Below the pieces are notes generated by a model, which saw only the letters and a list, made by a program, of their open reading frames with translations, ran no database searches and had not been told where the DNA came from. Below are positions 1-9,016 of a stretch of 64,000 nucleotides of DNA, piece by piece. The stretch lies in the NCBI GenBank assembly GCA_009917695.1, contig JAACJG010000001.1, positions 517,219 through 581,218 on the forward strand, given 5' to 3'. Each line of letters begins with the position of its first letter. Within the stretch, counting starts at the first letter, position 1. Source of the DNA: Candidatus Rifleibacterium amylolyticum (GTDB taxonomy: Bacteria > Muiribacteriota > Ozemobacteria > Ozemobacterales > Ozemobacteraceae). Position numbers and translations under genes: made by a program.

Positions 1-358
1 ACGTCTGAAGCAGGAAACAATTCTCGCTCTGTCGGGAAAACATAAATACGAGCTGCGGCAAGGTCTGGCAGGCTTTAAAACTGGCTCTGATACAATAATG
101 CTGACGACCGCGCATCTCGCTGCCGAGTTTGCAGACGCTGTCGTAGTGGTCAAGGCCAACCCGGTAATGACCAGATTATGTGTGGTCAAGGGCGTGGTGA
201 CGGTCATACAGGGACGGCAGTCGGCAACCGTGCCGGCCGGACAGGAAATCGCCGCGGCTCCGCAAAGATTGTCGAAATTATACCGACATTCCGATGAGCT
301 GCGCTTCACCTGGTACTGGGTAGACCCATCCAAAGAGCCCGCACTGCAAAAAGACTGA
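1..358 (+). CDS. FecR-like domain protein, C-terminal part (5' end outside window)
   Basis: The reading frame is open from base 2 to the TGA at 356-358, so the gene starts upstream of the window; an ATG at 98 is only an internal methionine. The visible 118 residues show the alternating hydrophobic strands and glycine spacing of a FecR-type beta domain: a threonine-rich strand, then a 'VVKGVVTV' strand, then 'VPAGQEIAA'. In this family such a domain lies in the periplasm or envelope and often senses signals or binds glycans. The very C-terminus (WYWVDPSKEP) is short, with no membrane segment. Assignment rests on pattern only, because most of the protein is missing. The next gene is convergent, 6 bp away. 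Confidence 0.5.
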   Translation, partial: RLKQETILALSGKHKYELRQGLAGFKTGSDTIMLTTAHLAAEFADAVVVVKANPVMTRLCVVKGVVTVIQGRQSATVPAGQEIAAAPQRLSKLYRHSDELRFTWYWVDPSKEPALQKD

Positions 359-364
359 ACAGTT

Positions 365-1045
365 CTAATTATAGCTGTCTGCGTTGAAGAGATAGCGGGC
401 AGTAGCAACTACCAGCCCATTTTCGATTACATCTGCGACCACCATTATACGATATTGGTCGCCACCCGCTGGCAGATATTCTGTTAACACTCCACCGGGC
501 ACAGCTGATGACTCGCTGTATAGAAAATCTGATATGCCCGAATAGACGCGCAGATAATAGGAAGCTGTGCCAGAATTAACCGAAACCGGGCCGACAGATA
601 TAATTCTATTGCTGCTGGTCGGAGCAGACGGAGCTGTCTGAAAACGTGGGAGGGCAGCACCCCAGCTGAGGTCTTTGGTTACTGAAAATGTTTCGGTGTT
701 AACGGTGTAGTGTAGTGTGTATCTGCCGGGTGCGAGCGGGTAATCCGCGCTTGTCAAAGTAGCTTCCTGTGCGTTTGCCGCCGAAACGTATGAGAGATTG
801 GCGATTTTTTTGCCATTCTGGTCTTCTACCCAGCCGGAAACTCCGCTGCCGGCACCTTTGACCGCAGCAAAAAGAATGTTTTGTTCACCCGAGCCTTCTT
901 TGGTGATGGTGCCGGCGCACAGGGCCGGCACCATGCTTGCCGGATCGGTGTTGTTGCCACCGCCACCTCCACCACAGCCAACAAGCAGTGGCAAGAAAAC
1001 TATCGCTACAATCAGCAGCATGCACGCGCGTGAGAGATGATTCAT
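365..1045 (-). CDS. Predicted secreted lipoprotein, function unknown
   Basis: 226-residue protein starting MNHLSRACMLL. The start at 1045 is chosen because GGAGA (1051-1055) sits 5 nt upstream; a TTG at 1060 would extend the frame but lies upstream of this ribosome site. A hydrophobic stretch ends in a lipobox (LLVGC) followed by a run of seven glycines, so the protein is expected to be lipid-anchored after signal peptidase II cleavage. The rest is rich in Ser, Thr, Gly and Val with a beta-strand pattern, and looks like an all-beta exported domain. I recognise no catalytic motif. It is divergent from the M14 peptidase gene with its own promoter. Confidence 0.7.
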   Translation of the reverse strand: MNHLSRACMLLIVAIVFLPLLVGCGGGGGGNNTDPASMVPALCAGTITKEGSGEQNILFAAVKGAGSGVSGWVEDQNGKKIANLSYVSAANAQEATLTSADYPLAPGRYTLHYTVNTETFSVTKDLSWGAALPRFQTAPSAPTSSNRIISVGPVSVNSGTASYYLRVYSGISDFLYSESSAVPGGVLTEYLPAGGDQYRIMVVADVIENGLVVATARYLFNADSYN

Positions 1046-1103
1046 TTTATTCTCCATCAACAGGCGATTTGCCCGACAAAATATTCAGTGTAGTGTGCAC
1101 AAA

Positions 1104-1132
1104 ATACTACCATTCTGCCACCACCAGGTCAA
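1104..1132 (-). promoter_or_regulatory. Sigma70-type promoter for the lipoprotein gene
   Basis: On the minus strand, TTGACC (1132-1127) and TAGTAT (1109-1104) are separated by exactly 17 nt, about 60 nt upstream of the lipoprotein start. It lies back to back with the promoter of the M14 peptidase gene. Confidence 0.5.
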
Positions 1133-1176
1133 ATTTTGGTAAGGCACTTTTCGTTCAGACTAATTTTTTATTGCTG

Positions 1177-1205
1177 TTGACACTTGTGGTGTACGGGCGT
1201 AGAAT
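1177..1205 (+). promoter_or_regulatory. Sigma70-type promoter for the M14 peptidase gene
   Basis: TTGACA (1177-1182), 17 nt spacer, TAGAAT (1200-1205). The expected transcript start near 1212 leaves a leader of about 65 nt before the ATG at 1279. The same hexamer pair and spacing recur at 20698-20726. Confidence 0.7.
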
Positions 1206-1278
1206 TTATTTATCTCAAGCGAGTATTTTGAGTAGATAAGTTGTTATATGTCTGGTTGCCTTACAAGGAGATAAGAGT

Positions 1279-2784
1279 ATGAGGCGGTTTCTCACCACCA
1301 TTTTTTGTTGTATGTCGCTGCTTTCTGCTGCCCCGGCCTTTGCCGAACCGGCTAAATGCCTGGCCAAAGTATCGAAGCTGACTAATAAGCAGATTTTTTC
1401 GCTCGCCTCACAGGGTTATGATATCGCCCGCCGTGGTGTTGATTTCGTCGAAGTTGTAATTGAAAAGGACGAGATCAACTCATTCGTTTCGAAGGGACAT
1501 CCGGTCAAAGTCATTATTGAAGATCTTGACCAGTATGTTAAAAAGGTTAAGGCCGCCCAGAACAAGATTGACGCTTATTTTACCTATGCGACCATGGAAA
1601 AGCAGCTCAAGGCCTGGGCTGATCAGTATCCTGAAATCTGCATGCTCGAGTCGATTGGCAAAAGCCACGAAGATCGTGACATCTGGGCCCTTAAAATCAG
1701 TGATAACCCGAATAAGAACGAAGCAGAACCGGCCGCACTCATAATGGGCGCACATCATGCCCGCGAATGGCCTTCGATCGAAGTGCCGATGGCAGCTGCC
1801 AAGCTCCTTCTAACCGAATATGCCAGCAACGAAGAAATCAAAAAGCTGGTAGATAACCGTGAAGTCTGGATCGTTCCGATGGTTAATCCCGACGGCGTCG
1901 TGTATTCAATGGAAAAGAGCAGATACTGGCGCAAGAATCGCCGCAACAACGGTGGCTCATATGGCGTCGATCCCAACCGCAACTATGGCTACCAGTGGGG
2001 CGTGTCAGGTTCGAGCAGTTCGCCAAGTTCTGATACCTACAAGGGCCCGGCACCGTTCAGCGAACCAGAAACCCAGACGATGAAAAGGCTGGTTGAACGC
2101 GAGAAATTTCAGGGCAGTATCTCTTTCCACACCTATTCAGAGCTTATCCTCTATCCGTTCAGTTATGCTTACAATGTTGACAACCCGGACCGCAAAGTAT
2201 TTGTCCAGATGGCCAACGACATGGCCCGTTTCAACAAATACGCGGTCAAGAACAGTGCTGATCTCTATCCGGCCGCCGGCGAGTGTGACGACTTCATGTA
2301 TGGCGAAAACAAAATGCTGTCGTTTACTTTCGAACTTTGCTCGACTTTTATTCCGGCAGCCAATCAGATTCCGGTTTTCAACGAACTCAATGTGCCAGCC
2401 GTTATTTATCTGATCGACAAAGTAGGAACCTATGGTCTGGTTACGCCAGCCGGTCGTGATGAACTTATCGAGGCCCTCAATCTCGAATCTGCCCGCCGAG
2501 CTATCGTTGACAACGTCGATCTTTTTGCCGGCGAAGGTAACGTGGCCATGCGCAACGAAGTCCTCAAGCAGCTTGAAAAAATCAGTCAGCGTGCTGCTGA
2601 ACTGGTTTGCAAAGATCTGCGCCAGGGCGACAGCAGCAGCTGGCAGACAATCAAAAACACTCCACAGGCTCGTCTCGCTGTTTCCTTCATTCGCAACCGC
2701 GTATTATTCGAAAATGCCCACGAAAAGGGCTTGTATCGCGAAGATCTCATCGAGGAAATAAAAAACAGCAGCAATTCTCGGTGA
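1279..2784 (+). CDS. Secreted M14-family zinc carboxypeptidase
   Basis: 501-residue exported metallocarboxypeptidase that should remove C-terminal residues from peptides outside the cytoplasm. A signal peptide (residues 1-22, ending AFA) is followed by a propeptide-like stretch (about 30-95) and the catalytic domain. The zinc ligands are readable: H160 and E163 (HAREW) and H284 (SFHTYS). D231-P232-N233-R234 matches the substrate-carboxylate NR motif, and E352 in 'TFEL' is the catalytic glutamate. The start follows AAGGAG at 1264-1269. All key residues are present, so it should be active. About 100 residues follow the catalytic domain (after about 385), helical in character, of unknown role. 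It is monocistronic, with a clear promoter upstream. Confidence 0.92.
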   Translation: MRRFLTTIFCCMSLLSAAPAFAEPAKCLAKVSKLTNKQIFSLASQGYDIARRGVDFVEVVIEKDEINSFVSKGHPVKVIIEDLDQYVKKVKAAQNKIDAYFTYATMEKQLKAWADQYPEICMLESIGKSHEDRDIWALKISDNPNKNEAEPAALIMGAHHAREWPSIEVPMAAAKLLLTEYASNEEIKKLVDNREVWIVPMVNPDGVVYSMEKSRYWRKNRRNNGGSYGVDPNRNYGYQWGVSGSSSSPSSDTYKGPAPFSEPETQTMKRLVEREKFQGSISFHTYSELILYPFSYAYNVDNPDRKVFVQMANDMARFNKYAVKNSADLYPAAGECDDFMYGENKMLSFTFELCSTFIPAANQIPVFNELNVPAVIYLIDKVGTYGLVTPAGRDELIEALNLESARRAIVDNVDLFAGEGNVAMRNEVLKQLEKISQRAAELVCKDLRQGDSSSWQTIKNTPQARLAVSFIRNRVLFENAHEKGLYREDLIEEIKNSSNSR

Positions 2785-2930
2785 ATTGTATTTTTTGTTT
2801 ATTGATCAAGGTTTTAATGATCTTGAGAGATTAGCGTTGTTTTTTACTTGCCCTTTGTAAGCAACGAAGAAAGATTAAACGAGAATGTCTTATGATGTTC
2901 AGGTAATATATTATAATAGAGGATAAGAGA

Positions 2931-5900
2931 ATGGAGTCGTCAAACTTGAGAGTCCATGCTGCTTTTCTGACTATTCTGCTGGTGTTTTGCTATTTTGTCG
3001 GACTATCCGCAACAGCCGACACGCACAGCCTCCCTGAATCCGTTGTTGAGCTGCTATCCGGCAAAACCACCGATTTTACCGGCGTTGCAAATCAGATTCC
3101 AGAACATCAGCTCCCAACCGCTCTTGCCGCCGCTAAGCTACTCAAATTCCACGCCCTGCACGGTGAAACCAGCCTCAGCAGCAACGAAGCCGAGGCTTTT
3201 GAAACGATTCTTCTTGATCGAATGTCGGCAGCCCGGCAGGTTGCTTTTTCCCAAAACGAGACCTGTCGCAAAAAAATCGAACAGCACGAAATCATGTTCG
3301 ATGGCCAAAAGCTGCTTGTGCCCACGCATTTCGTTGCAAACACTGATCTTGCAATTATCGACTGTCGCCCGAAAGGCGAAGCTGGCAGCCTGTTTCCAGA
3401 TTTCAACATTGAGGTTTTTTCACAAAGTCCGCTGACTGAAATCGCCCTTGCCGTAGACGGCAATGCGATTAATGCCAGAAACATTCTGGTAAAGCAGAGT
3501 GAAAATGCTTTCGAACTTTCTTATCGAATACCCACCACGTCTGACAGTCTCCTGCCGATCGGCACCCACACTGCAGAAATCAGCATTATCAACAAAGATG
3601 GTGAAAAGACAAAAAAAGAATGGTTTTTCACTGTCGGCATTGAGTCTTTCAACCCCGCCACGATTCCAGAAGACGCGCAACTGATCAGCGAACTTGTGGT
3701 GTCTGTTTCCAGGCTTGTCAACGGTGAAGGGCTGTATCAAAATGTCAGGGTAATCGTTTATGAAGACGGCAATGGCAACAGGCATGAAAAATATGTAATT
3801 GATACTGCCAACGGCAGCATTGAGGTAAGAAACTTAAAACATCTCAGAAACCTTCTTACAATCAGAAGAGATGATGCTGAATTACAGGTGTTTCCCAGAT
3901 CCGGCTATGCATTCCCCGGCAATCCGCTGCATTTTTCCTATACATATTCCGGCGAAGGCAGCGTGGTTGAATCAAAGTATTCGTTGAATGGCCAGTTTGA
4001 CTCGTGGTTGCCTGGCGCAACCTATGACGTAATTCTTGCAACAAACCCCATAACGGTATATTTTAAGGCAAAAGTCTCAAAGCCAGACCCGAACCATGAA
4101 AACGAAACTATTTCTGTTTCCTATACAGTAGGTCATAGAATCACGCCGATTATTCCAGCGTTTTCTTTTGAGAAGCCGCACAACTACATTTTTACAAGAG
4201 AAAATAAAGCATCACTGCCGCTCAAGCGTTTTCTTGGCGCTGTCGGCTTTTCAGGCAAATTTGAAGATGGCAATGAAATTGAGATTACAGAAGCAGGCGG
4301 AACCGGCGTTTTTAAGATTGTAGAATTTCGCGCCGAAATAGTTGTGTCCAGCGGCTCGGTAGAATTAAAAGACAAAGCCGCATCTCAGACCGAAATTCTG
4401 TTTTCAACCCCCGGTTACATTGAGATAACACAGCATGCTAAACTTACCTACTCGTATGGTGATGAATTATATTCTCAGAGCTTTAAAGATGAAAAATCAT
4501 CTTTAAATGCCCTGTTCAATGTTCAAGCTTCCGCCGAATTCTTAAAATACCCGCAGAAAGGCTTGATCTCGGCAACCGATATTCTGATGCCACTCAAGCT
4601 TTTTAGCCTGCAAATCAACGATGAAAAACGAGTCTTTAAAAACATCGAAGATATCGGGCAGCCATGGGTTTTGCTCAAATCAGAACATGACCCGAAAATG
4701 GAACCCATTATCCTGAAGCACCTTAGTTTCGACATTAAAGACCCGGCAAACAAGACCCATTTCGGCTTCGTTGATTTTGGCTATCGCGTATATGTTGCCA
4801 CTACAGATGAAATTCAAGCATTAAAACCTGAATTCGTGCCGAGTCTCAACTATACCGAACTGAAGTTTGATTCTCTTCCTGAATTTTCAATTTTCCCCAG
4901 AGAATCAAAATTGATCGAGGTCTCAGTTGACCCGTCTGGCCCACAAAAGCTGTATGAAGGTGATACCAGACCCTTTAAGGCTGCGATAATTCCGGTTGAG
5001 GGTATGGGCTCCGGCGTTTTCGACGAAAAAGGCAACAGTCTTGAGATACTCGATTTCTATAAACCCGTAGAGATTGATTATTTTCAATGGCTTGAACTCC
5101 CGCTCATGGATGAAAAAGCTAAAAGATCCTTCAAAGAGACGGAGTTTGAGCATATCTTCGATCCCTGGTGGGGTCTTGGCGAATATGAGCTGACTGTTGA
5201 TGCCTTGGTTGATTTTGAAACGGAGTATGGTTCAACATTCTATCTGCAGGGCTCAAACAAGGTAGACGTGGAAGTCTTACCGGGTCTGGTAATACTTTCT
5301 CCCATCAGCGATGTTGCTTATCCAATGGGAGCCGCATTAAAGGTTACAACCAGTGTTGATGACGATCCCGAAAAATGGAAAAACATCAGCTGGTCGCTGA
5401 ACGGCAAGCACTTTAAACCAGACACGCAAGAAGCGCCATTTTACATAACCCCGTATCATGCCGGAAAGTGGTCTCTGGTAGCCAGTCTGACAATTGAAGC
5501 GAATGATCGTCGAAAACCGGTCGATCTGGCAAGTGAAGTGAATTTTTTTGTCCAGCCGATAAATTATGAGTTATCGCCTGCAAAGCAGGTCTATCCGCTG
5601 GCCGATGCTTCCGATATTGCGCTGGATCTCATAGTTAAGATTAATGGCAATCAGATCGAAAAGCCTGGTCAGCAGGTGCCATGGCAGGAAGACTTCCTGC
5701 TTGCTACTGTCGATAAAGTCGATTGGGAGCTGGTTCAGAAAGAACAGGGCTGTGCTTCTTTTAATGCAGAAAGCGACAAGTTCAAAACTCAGGTCGATTT
5801 CAACAGACGTGGTGCAGCAACTGCCCTGGCAACTATCACGGTAAGACTAATCGGTGCCGAAAAAGCATTCTATCGCCATAACCCGCAATTTAAAAACAGA

Positions 5901-7703
5901 TACGAAGAGCCTGTATTCGAGTTGCCGGCAACCAGAGCCGATCTGTGGGCAATTACAGCTGGTCCGATAAAGAACGTAACTGGCAGATTTCCTCAAAACG
6001 CCATAGCAGAGGCTTATCGCACCTATGAGCTGGCGTCTTTTACCTTCGAACTGGCTTGCATAGATAAAAAAGAGTATGCATTTAACAAAGATACTGGTTT
6101 GCAGACTGTTTCTCTCGAAACAGCTTTAGGTGTTGATGCTATTGAAACTTCAAACGTAAGCTTTCAATGGAAAGCTGAGCCTGCCTCTTCGTTTATTCAT
6201 CAGGCGCAGGAACTGCCCACAAGGTTTGTAATTAAACCGGCGGAGCCTTGCACATACACTGTGAATCTCGAAGCTTTTCTGCACTTTGCCGGCAGCGGCC
6301 AGATAAATATTGGTGAAACAAAAACCTCCGCCGAAGCGGTTTCGCTGTTTTCGTTGATTGAAACCAGTGTAGAGCCATCCAGCTTCACTATAACCCTCGG
6401 CGAAACCAGAGCGTTGAGATATCTGGTCAGAAGTCTGGAATCGCCCCCGCCACCTCCGCCCGCAATAACAACTTCTCAAGCCGGTTCTGCAGATAAATCG
6501 TTTCTTTACCTGATGAACGAAAATTTTATCCTATTTATTGATAAAGTGGAATGGTCTGACAGCCAAAATCCGGCAAAAACAACAATTGAAGGGGATTCGT
6601 TATTGTTTAAACCAAGTATTATCGGGGTGATTCAAGGCAACGCTAAGGGTTATTTGAGCTTAAGAGAAGTAGAGCCTGGTAGCAAAATGTCTGAATTTTC
6701 TGTAAATGTCGATTGGGCTTGTCAGGTGGCAGAGATTATTCTTAGAATTTTGGTTAATGATAAACCTTTTGAGCCTTCGGAAATTTTTCGTTTAGGCGAG
6801 TATATTTCTTGTTCTTACGAGGCATTTAAGCCTGATGGAAGCTTAATAGATATCCAACAGGCAAAATGGTCTGTAGAAGAACCAGCTCTTGTGTTGTTCA
6901 GCGAAGACACCTGGAAGCCCGACTATCTGGATGATGAGAGTCTACAAGAACCAAGCGTTGAATTTACATTGTTCACTTTTGACCAAGAAAAAAACTCACA
7001 AAAAGTATCTTTGGCAATAACTTATCTTGGGATTGAAAAAAAAGAAACAATTTATATTCCTTTTCTACGGCCTAAATACATTCGCTGTGATCCCATAACG
7101 CATGATCCTGATCTTTCTATATCTAGTGGTAGTAACTGGCTTGGCTTGAGCCCAACCAGCAATGGCCCAGGTTTCGAATTGCGACCAATTATAAGTAATA
7201 CGACAGGTATTAATTATGATTTCATGGTAATTCAAACTTTACAAAATTATCACACAAGATTCAGTGTTGAGGAAGGTCACGAGGAAGCAAAAACATATCC
7301 TATTGGTGCTTGGTGGGGTGATTTAGAAACTCCGTATAATATCATTTATGATGTCCCATCAGAAGATGACTTTTCTTTGGAAAATTTATTTGAAGATTCT
7401 CCAGGTGTTGAGTTAGATGGCCCTGGCATAAATCTGGATGTGAGACAATGCTCTGCTAATGCTACATATTCACTGTATTTATTTGCAAAGCCAAGCAAGG
7501 ACTCTACTGAGACTTTACGATATTGGTGTCCAATTGCCCATTTTTACTGGGGTTATAGTGCCAGTGCCGAAAAGAAAGATTCCAAGTGGACTAAGACGTC
7601 TGGCAAGTTTTATGGTCCAGAATACTCATTGCCAAAAGATTTTCCAACTTGGATTAAAACAACAGCTGAGGAGAATATTGAATGGAAACCTATAAATCCA
7701 TGA
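2931..7703 (+). CDS. Very large secreted protein, probably Ig-like/beta-domain repeats, function unknown
   Basis: 1590-residue protein with an N-terminal hydrophobic export signal (about residues 10-30) and otherwise no membrane segment. AGAGGA at 2917-2922 precedes the ATG. The sequence is dominated by short beta-strand patterns with aromatic, Gly and Pro turns (for example ISWSLNGKHF, WSLVASLTIE), consistent with a string of Ig-like or similar beta-sandwich domains. A run of six prolines lies near residue 1173 (about 6449) and resembles a linker. No enzyme motif is seen. The last third (after about 6480) is clearly richer in A/T than the first, which suggests a younger or exchanged segment. 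It overlaps the next gene by 22 nt, so the two are probably co-translated. Confidence 0.75.
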   Translation: MESSNLRVHAAFLTILLVFCYFVGLSATADTHSLPESVVELLSGKTTDFTGVANQIPEHQLPTALAAAKLLKFHALHGETSLSSNEAEAFETILLDRMSAARQVAFSQNETCRKKIEQHEIMFDGQKLLVPTHFVANTDLAIIDCRPKGEAGSLFPDFNIEVFSQSPLTEIALAVDGNAINARNILVKQSENAFELSYRIPTTSDSLLPIGTHTAEISIINKDGEKTKKEWFFTVGIESFNPATIPEDAQLISELVVSVSRLVNGEGLYQNVRVIVYEDGNGNRHEKYVIDTANGSIEVRNLKHLRNLLTIRRDDAELQVFPRSGYAFPGNPLHFSYTYSGEGSVVESKYSLNGQFDSWLPGATYDVILATNPITVYFKAKVSKPDPNHENETISVSYTVGHRITPIIPAFSFEKPHNYIFTRENKASLPLKRFLGAVGFSGKFEDGNEIEITEAGGTGVFKIVEFRAEIVVSSGSVELKDKAASQTEILFSTPGYIEITQHAKLTYSYGDELYSQSFKDEKSSLNALFNVQASAEFLKYPQKGLISATDILMPLKLFSLQINDEKRVFKNIEDIGQPWVLLKSEHDPKMEPIILKHLSFDIKDPANKTHFGFVDFGYRVYVATTDEIQALKPEFVPSLNYTELKFDSLPEFSIFPRESKLIEVSVDPSGPQKLYEGDTRPFKAAIIPVEGMGSGVFDEKGNSLEILDFYKPVEIDYFQWLELPLMDEKAKRSFKETEFEHIFDPWWGLGEYELTVDALVDFETEYGSTFYLQGSNKVDVEVLPGLVILSPISDVAYPMGAALKVTTSVDDDPEKWKNISWSLNGKHFKPDTQEAPFYITPYHAGKWSLVASLTIEANDRRKPVDLASEVNFFVQPINYELSPAKQVYPLADASDIALDLIVKINGNQIEKPGQQVPWQEDFLLATVDKVDWELVQKEQGCASFNAESDKFKTQVDFNRRGAATALATITVRLIGAEKAFYRHNPQFKNRYEEPVFELPATRADLWAITAGPIKNVTGRFPQNAIAEAYRTYELASFTFELACIDKKEYAFNKDTGLQTVSLETALGVDAIETSNVSFQWKAEPASSFIHQAQELPTRFVIKPAEPCTYTVNLEAFLHFAGSGQINIGETKTSAEAVSLFSLIETSVEPSSFTITLGETRALRYLVRSLESPPPPPPAITTSQAGSADKSFLYLMNENFILFIDKVEWSDSQNPAKTTIEGDSLLFKPSIIGVIQGNAKGYLSLREVEPGSKMSEFSVNVDWACQVAEIILRILVNDKPFEPSEIFRLGEYISCSYEAFKPDGSLIDIQQAKWSVEEPALVLFSEDTWKPDYLDDESLQEPSVEFTLFTFDQEKNSQKVSLAITYLGIEKKETIYIPFLRPKYIRCDPITHDPDLSISSGSNWLGLSPTSNGPGFELRPIISNTTGINYDFMVIQTLQNYHTRFSVEEGHEEAKTYPIGAWWGDLETPYNIIYDVPSEDDFSLENLFEDSPGVELDGPGINLDVRQCSANATYSLYLFAKPSKDSTETLRYWCPIAHFYWGYSASAEKKDSKWTKTSGKFYGPEYSLPKDFPTWIKTTAEENIEWKPINP

Positions 7704-8263
7704 AAAAAATAGTTTCATTATTAATATTATGCCTTGTTCTGCTTTTGAGTCATGTATCGCATGCAATAGGGCATAATGGTGTTTCATTCGAGATTGAATA
7801 TCGTAACGGTTATCTTTTAAACAAGCTTTTTAATGATACTCCTGCAAATATTTCGGCAAGATTTTTTGACGTTTCGGTCTATCCTTTAGTTGTCTTAGTT
7901 CATGAGAAAAATGGATTGATAACAGATAGAAATTGGACTAAACCAAAACCAGCGAATCCCAAGCGGTTTTACCGTAAAGAAAGATATGTTTACGTAAAAA
8001 GTCATTCAGTTAGAGAAATACATACCGCTATGGATGAAGGGAAAAGATTTTGTTTCGAGGCTGACGGGTATTATTACTTAGTCTCTATTGCAAAAGTAGG
8101 CAAGAAAATAAATGAAGGTGTTCTCAGGTCTAATTTTTTGAAGCTATTAGTAAAAAATGGCAATGTTACATTCTCGGAAAGTATCACCAGGGAAAATATC
8201 CCTGTGATGCAGCGAGATCTAATCGAAGGCATCATCGAAAAAATGCTGATTCAAGAATCTTAA
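7682..8263 (+). CDS. Small secreted protein coupled to the 1590-residue protein, function unknown
   Basis: 193 residues with a classical signal peptide (KK, then a leucine-rich core, ending near SHA at about residue 28). The ATG at 7682 lies inside the end of the preceding gene, and GAGGAG about 9 nt upstream is a good ribosome site; an ATG at 7700 is a weaker alternative. The mature part is basic and aromatic (RFYRKERYVYV). I recognise no family. Overlap, shared low GC and shared export suggest it works with the large upstream protein, perhaps as a subunit or chaperone. That is inference from context only. Confidence 0.65.
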   Translation: METYKSMKKIVSLLILCLVLLLSHVSHAIGHNGVSFEIEYRNGYLLNKLFNDTPANISARFFDVSVYPLVVLVHEKNGLITDRNWTKPKPANPKRFYRKERYVYVKSHSVREIHTAMDEGKRFCFEADGYYYLVSIAKVGKKINEGVLRSNFLKLLVKNGNVTFSESITRENIPVMQRDLIEGIIEKMLIQES

Positions 8264-8352
8264 ATTGCCATAATAACGGCCTTTTTTTTGGGGGGTACCG
8301 CACCAAAGGTGATTTACGTACGCGCAGGAATTCTCAGTGATCGAAATGTGCC

Positions 8353-8760
8353 GTGAATAAAGTACCTGTTTTCTTCTACTCCTGGAGCTGGAAAATTAAG
8401 GGAGTCCAAGGAACAGATGGAAACTGGGAGCCTGAACTAGGCTCAAAGGTTCCGCCAGCGCCAATCCTTGAGATGTTAGAGGTTTCTGGAACCCCGCTAC
8501 AAGATGTCTCAAAATCGTATCCCCAGTTTCAATTTGGTTTTCCTGCCTCCTGTTTTAAACAGCATTATGTCATGTTTGTTTTGCGCGATGAAAAGCGTTT
8601 TTATACAACAAATGTTCTTTGCTTTGAAAGAACCGGCGAATGTCATATGAGACAAATAGACATTACTAAATCAGGAGTTCCAGAAGCGGTACTAAAAACT
8701 TTTTCTGACGAAATTGCGCTGTTATATCAGGAAGAAGGGCTCAAGCTTGCCGCAGATTAA
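8353..8760 (+). CDS. Hypothetical protein, 135 residues
   Basis: Frame open from just after a TGA at 8338-8340 to 8760. The only useful start is GTG at 8353, and it has no strong ribosome site. The sequence looks like a real globular protein (several Trp, Phe and Tyr; strands such as HYVMFVLRDE) without signal peptide or membrane helix. I do not recognise a family. Absence of a convincing start leaves open that this is the 3' remnant of a longer gene. A weak GCC/GGC stem followed by eight T residues (about 8266-8289) separates it from the gene before. Confidence 0.45.
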   Translation: MNKVPVFFYSWSWKIKGVQGTDGNWEPELGSKVPPAPILEMLEVSGTPLQDVSKSYPQFQFGFPASCFKQHYVMFVLRDEKRFYTTNVLCFERTGECHMRQIDITKSGVPEAVLKTFSDEIALLYQEEGLKLAAD

Positions 8761-8959
8761 CGTAAGCGCTCAATTAACTGCTTTTTACAATCCTGCATAC
8801 CGGATCTTATAACAAATTTTGTAAGTGTTCACGTTTTAGTGCTCCCACATGATCCTATTTTTGCACAAGCATTTGACTGTTCGAGAATTTTTCAATTTTC
8901 AAGAGCTGAATGTGCGAAGTGAATCATGCTTTGTCGGAAATAAAAAACAGCTGATTTCT

Positions 8960-8987
8960 TTTACTAATCTCCAAGGCATGATATAAT
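8960..8987 (+). promoter_or_regulatory. Possible promoter upstream of the HD-GYP gene
   Basis: TTTACT (8960-8965), 16 nt, TATAAT (8982-8987). If used, transcription would begin near 8994, inside the 5' arm of the hairpin at 8988-9009, and give a leader of only about 22 nt. The perfect -10 supports it; the -35 matches 4 of 6. Confidence 0.45.
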
Positions 8988-9016
8988 GGGTTACCCTTCG
9001 GGGTAACTCATTTTTT
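8988..9016 (+). terminator. UUCG-capped hairpin with U tract directly before a start codon
   Basis: Nine-base-pair stem (8988-8996 with 9001-9009, one G-U pair) closed by a TTCG tetraloop and followed by A and six T residues (9011-9016). This is a textbook intrinsic terminator shape, yet the T run ends exactly at the ATG of the HD-GYP gene at 9017. It could end transcripts coming from upstream, act as an attenuator, or be an mRNA 5' structure. Confidence 0.6.

Noticed and set aside
937-1239. 100-codon plus-strand frame upstream of the M14 gene
   Set aside because: It lies antisense to the lipoprotein gene start and spans both divergent promoters; no ribosome site.
2890-2917. TATAAT before the 1590-residue protein gene as a promoter
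   Set aside because: The -10 is perfect but there is no credible -35, and transcription would start only about 7 nt before the ATG, after the ribosome site.
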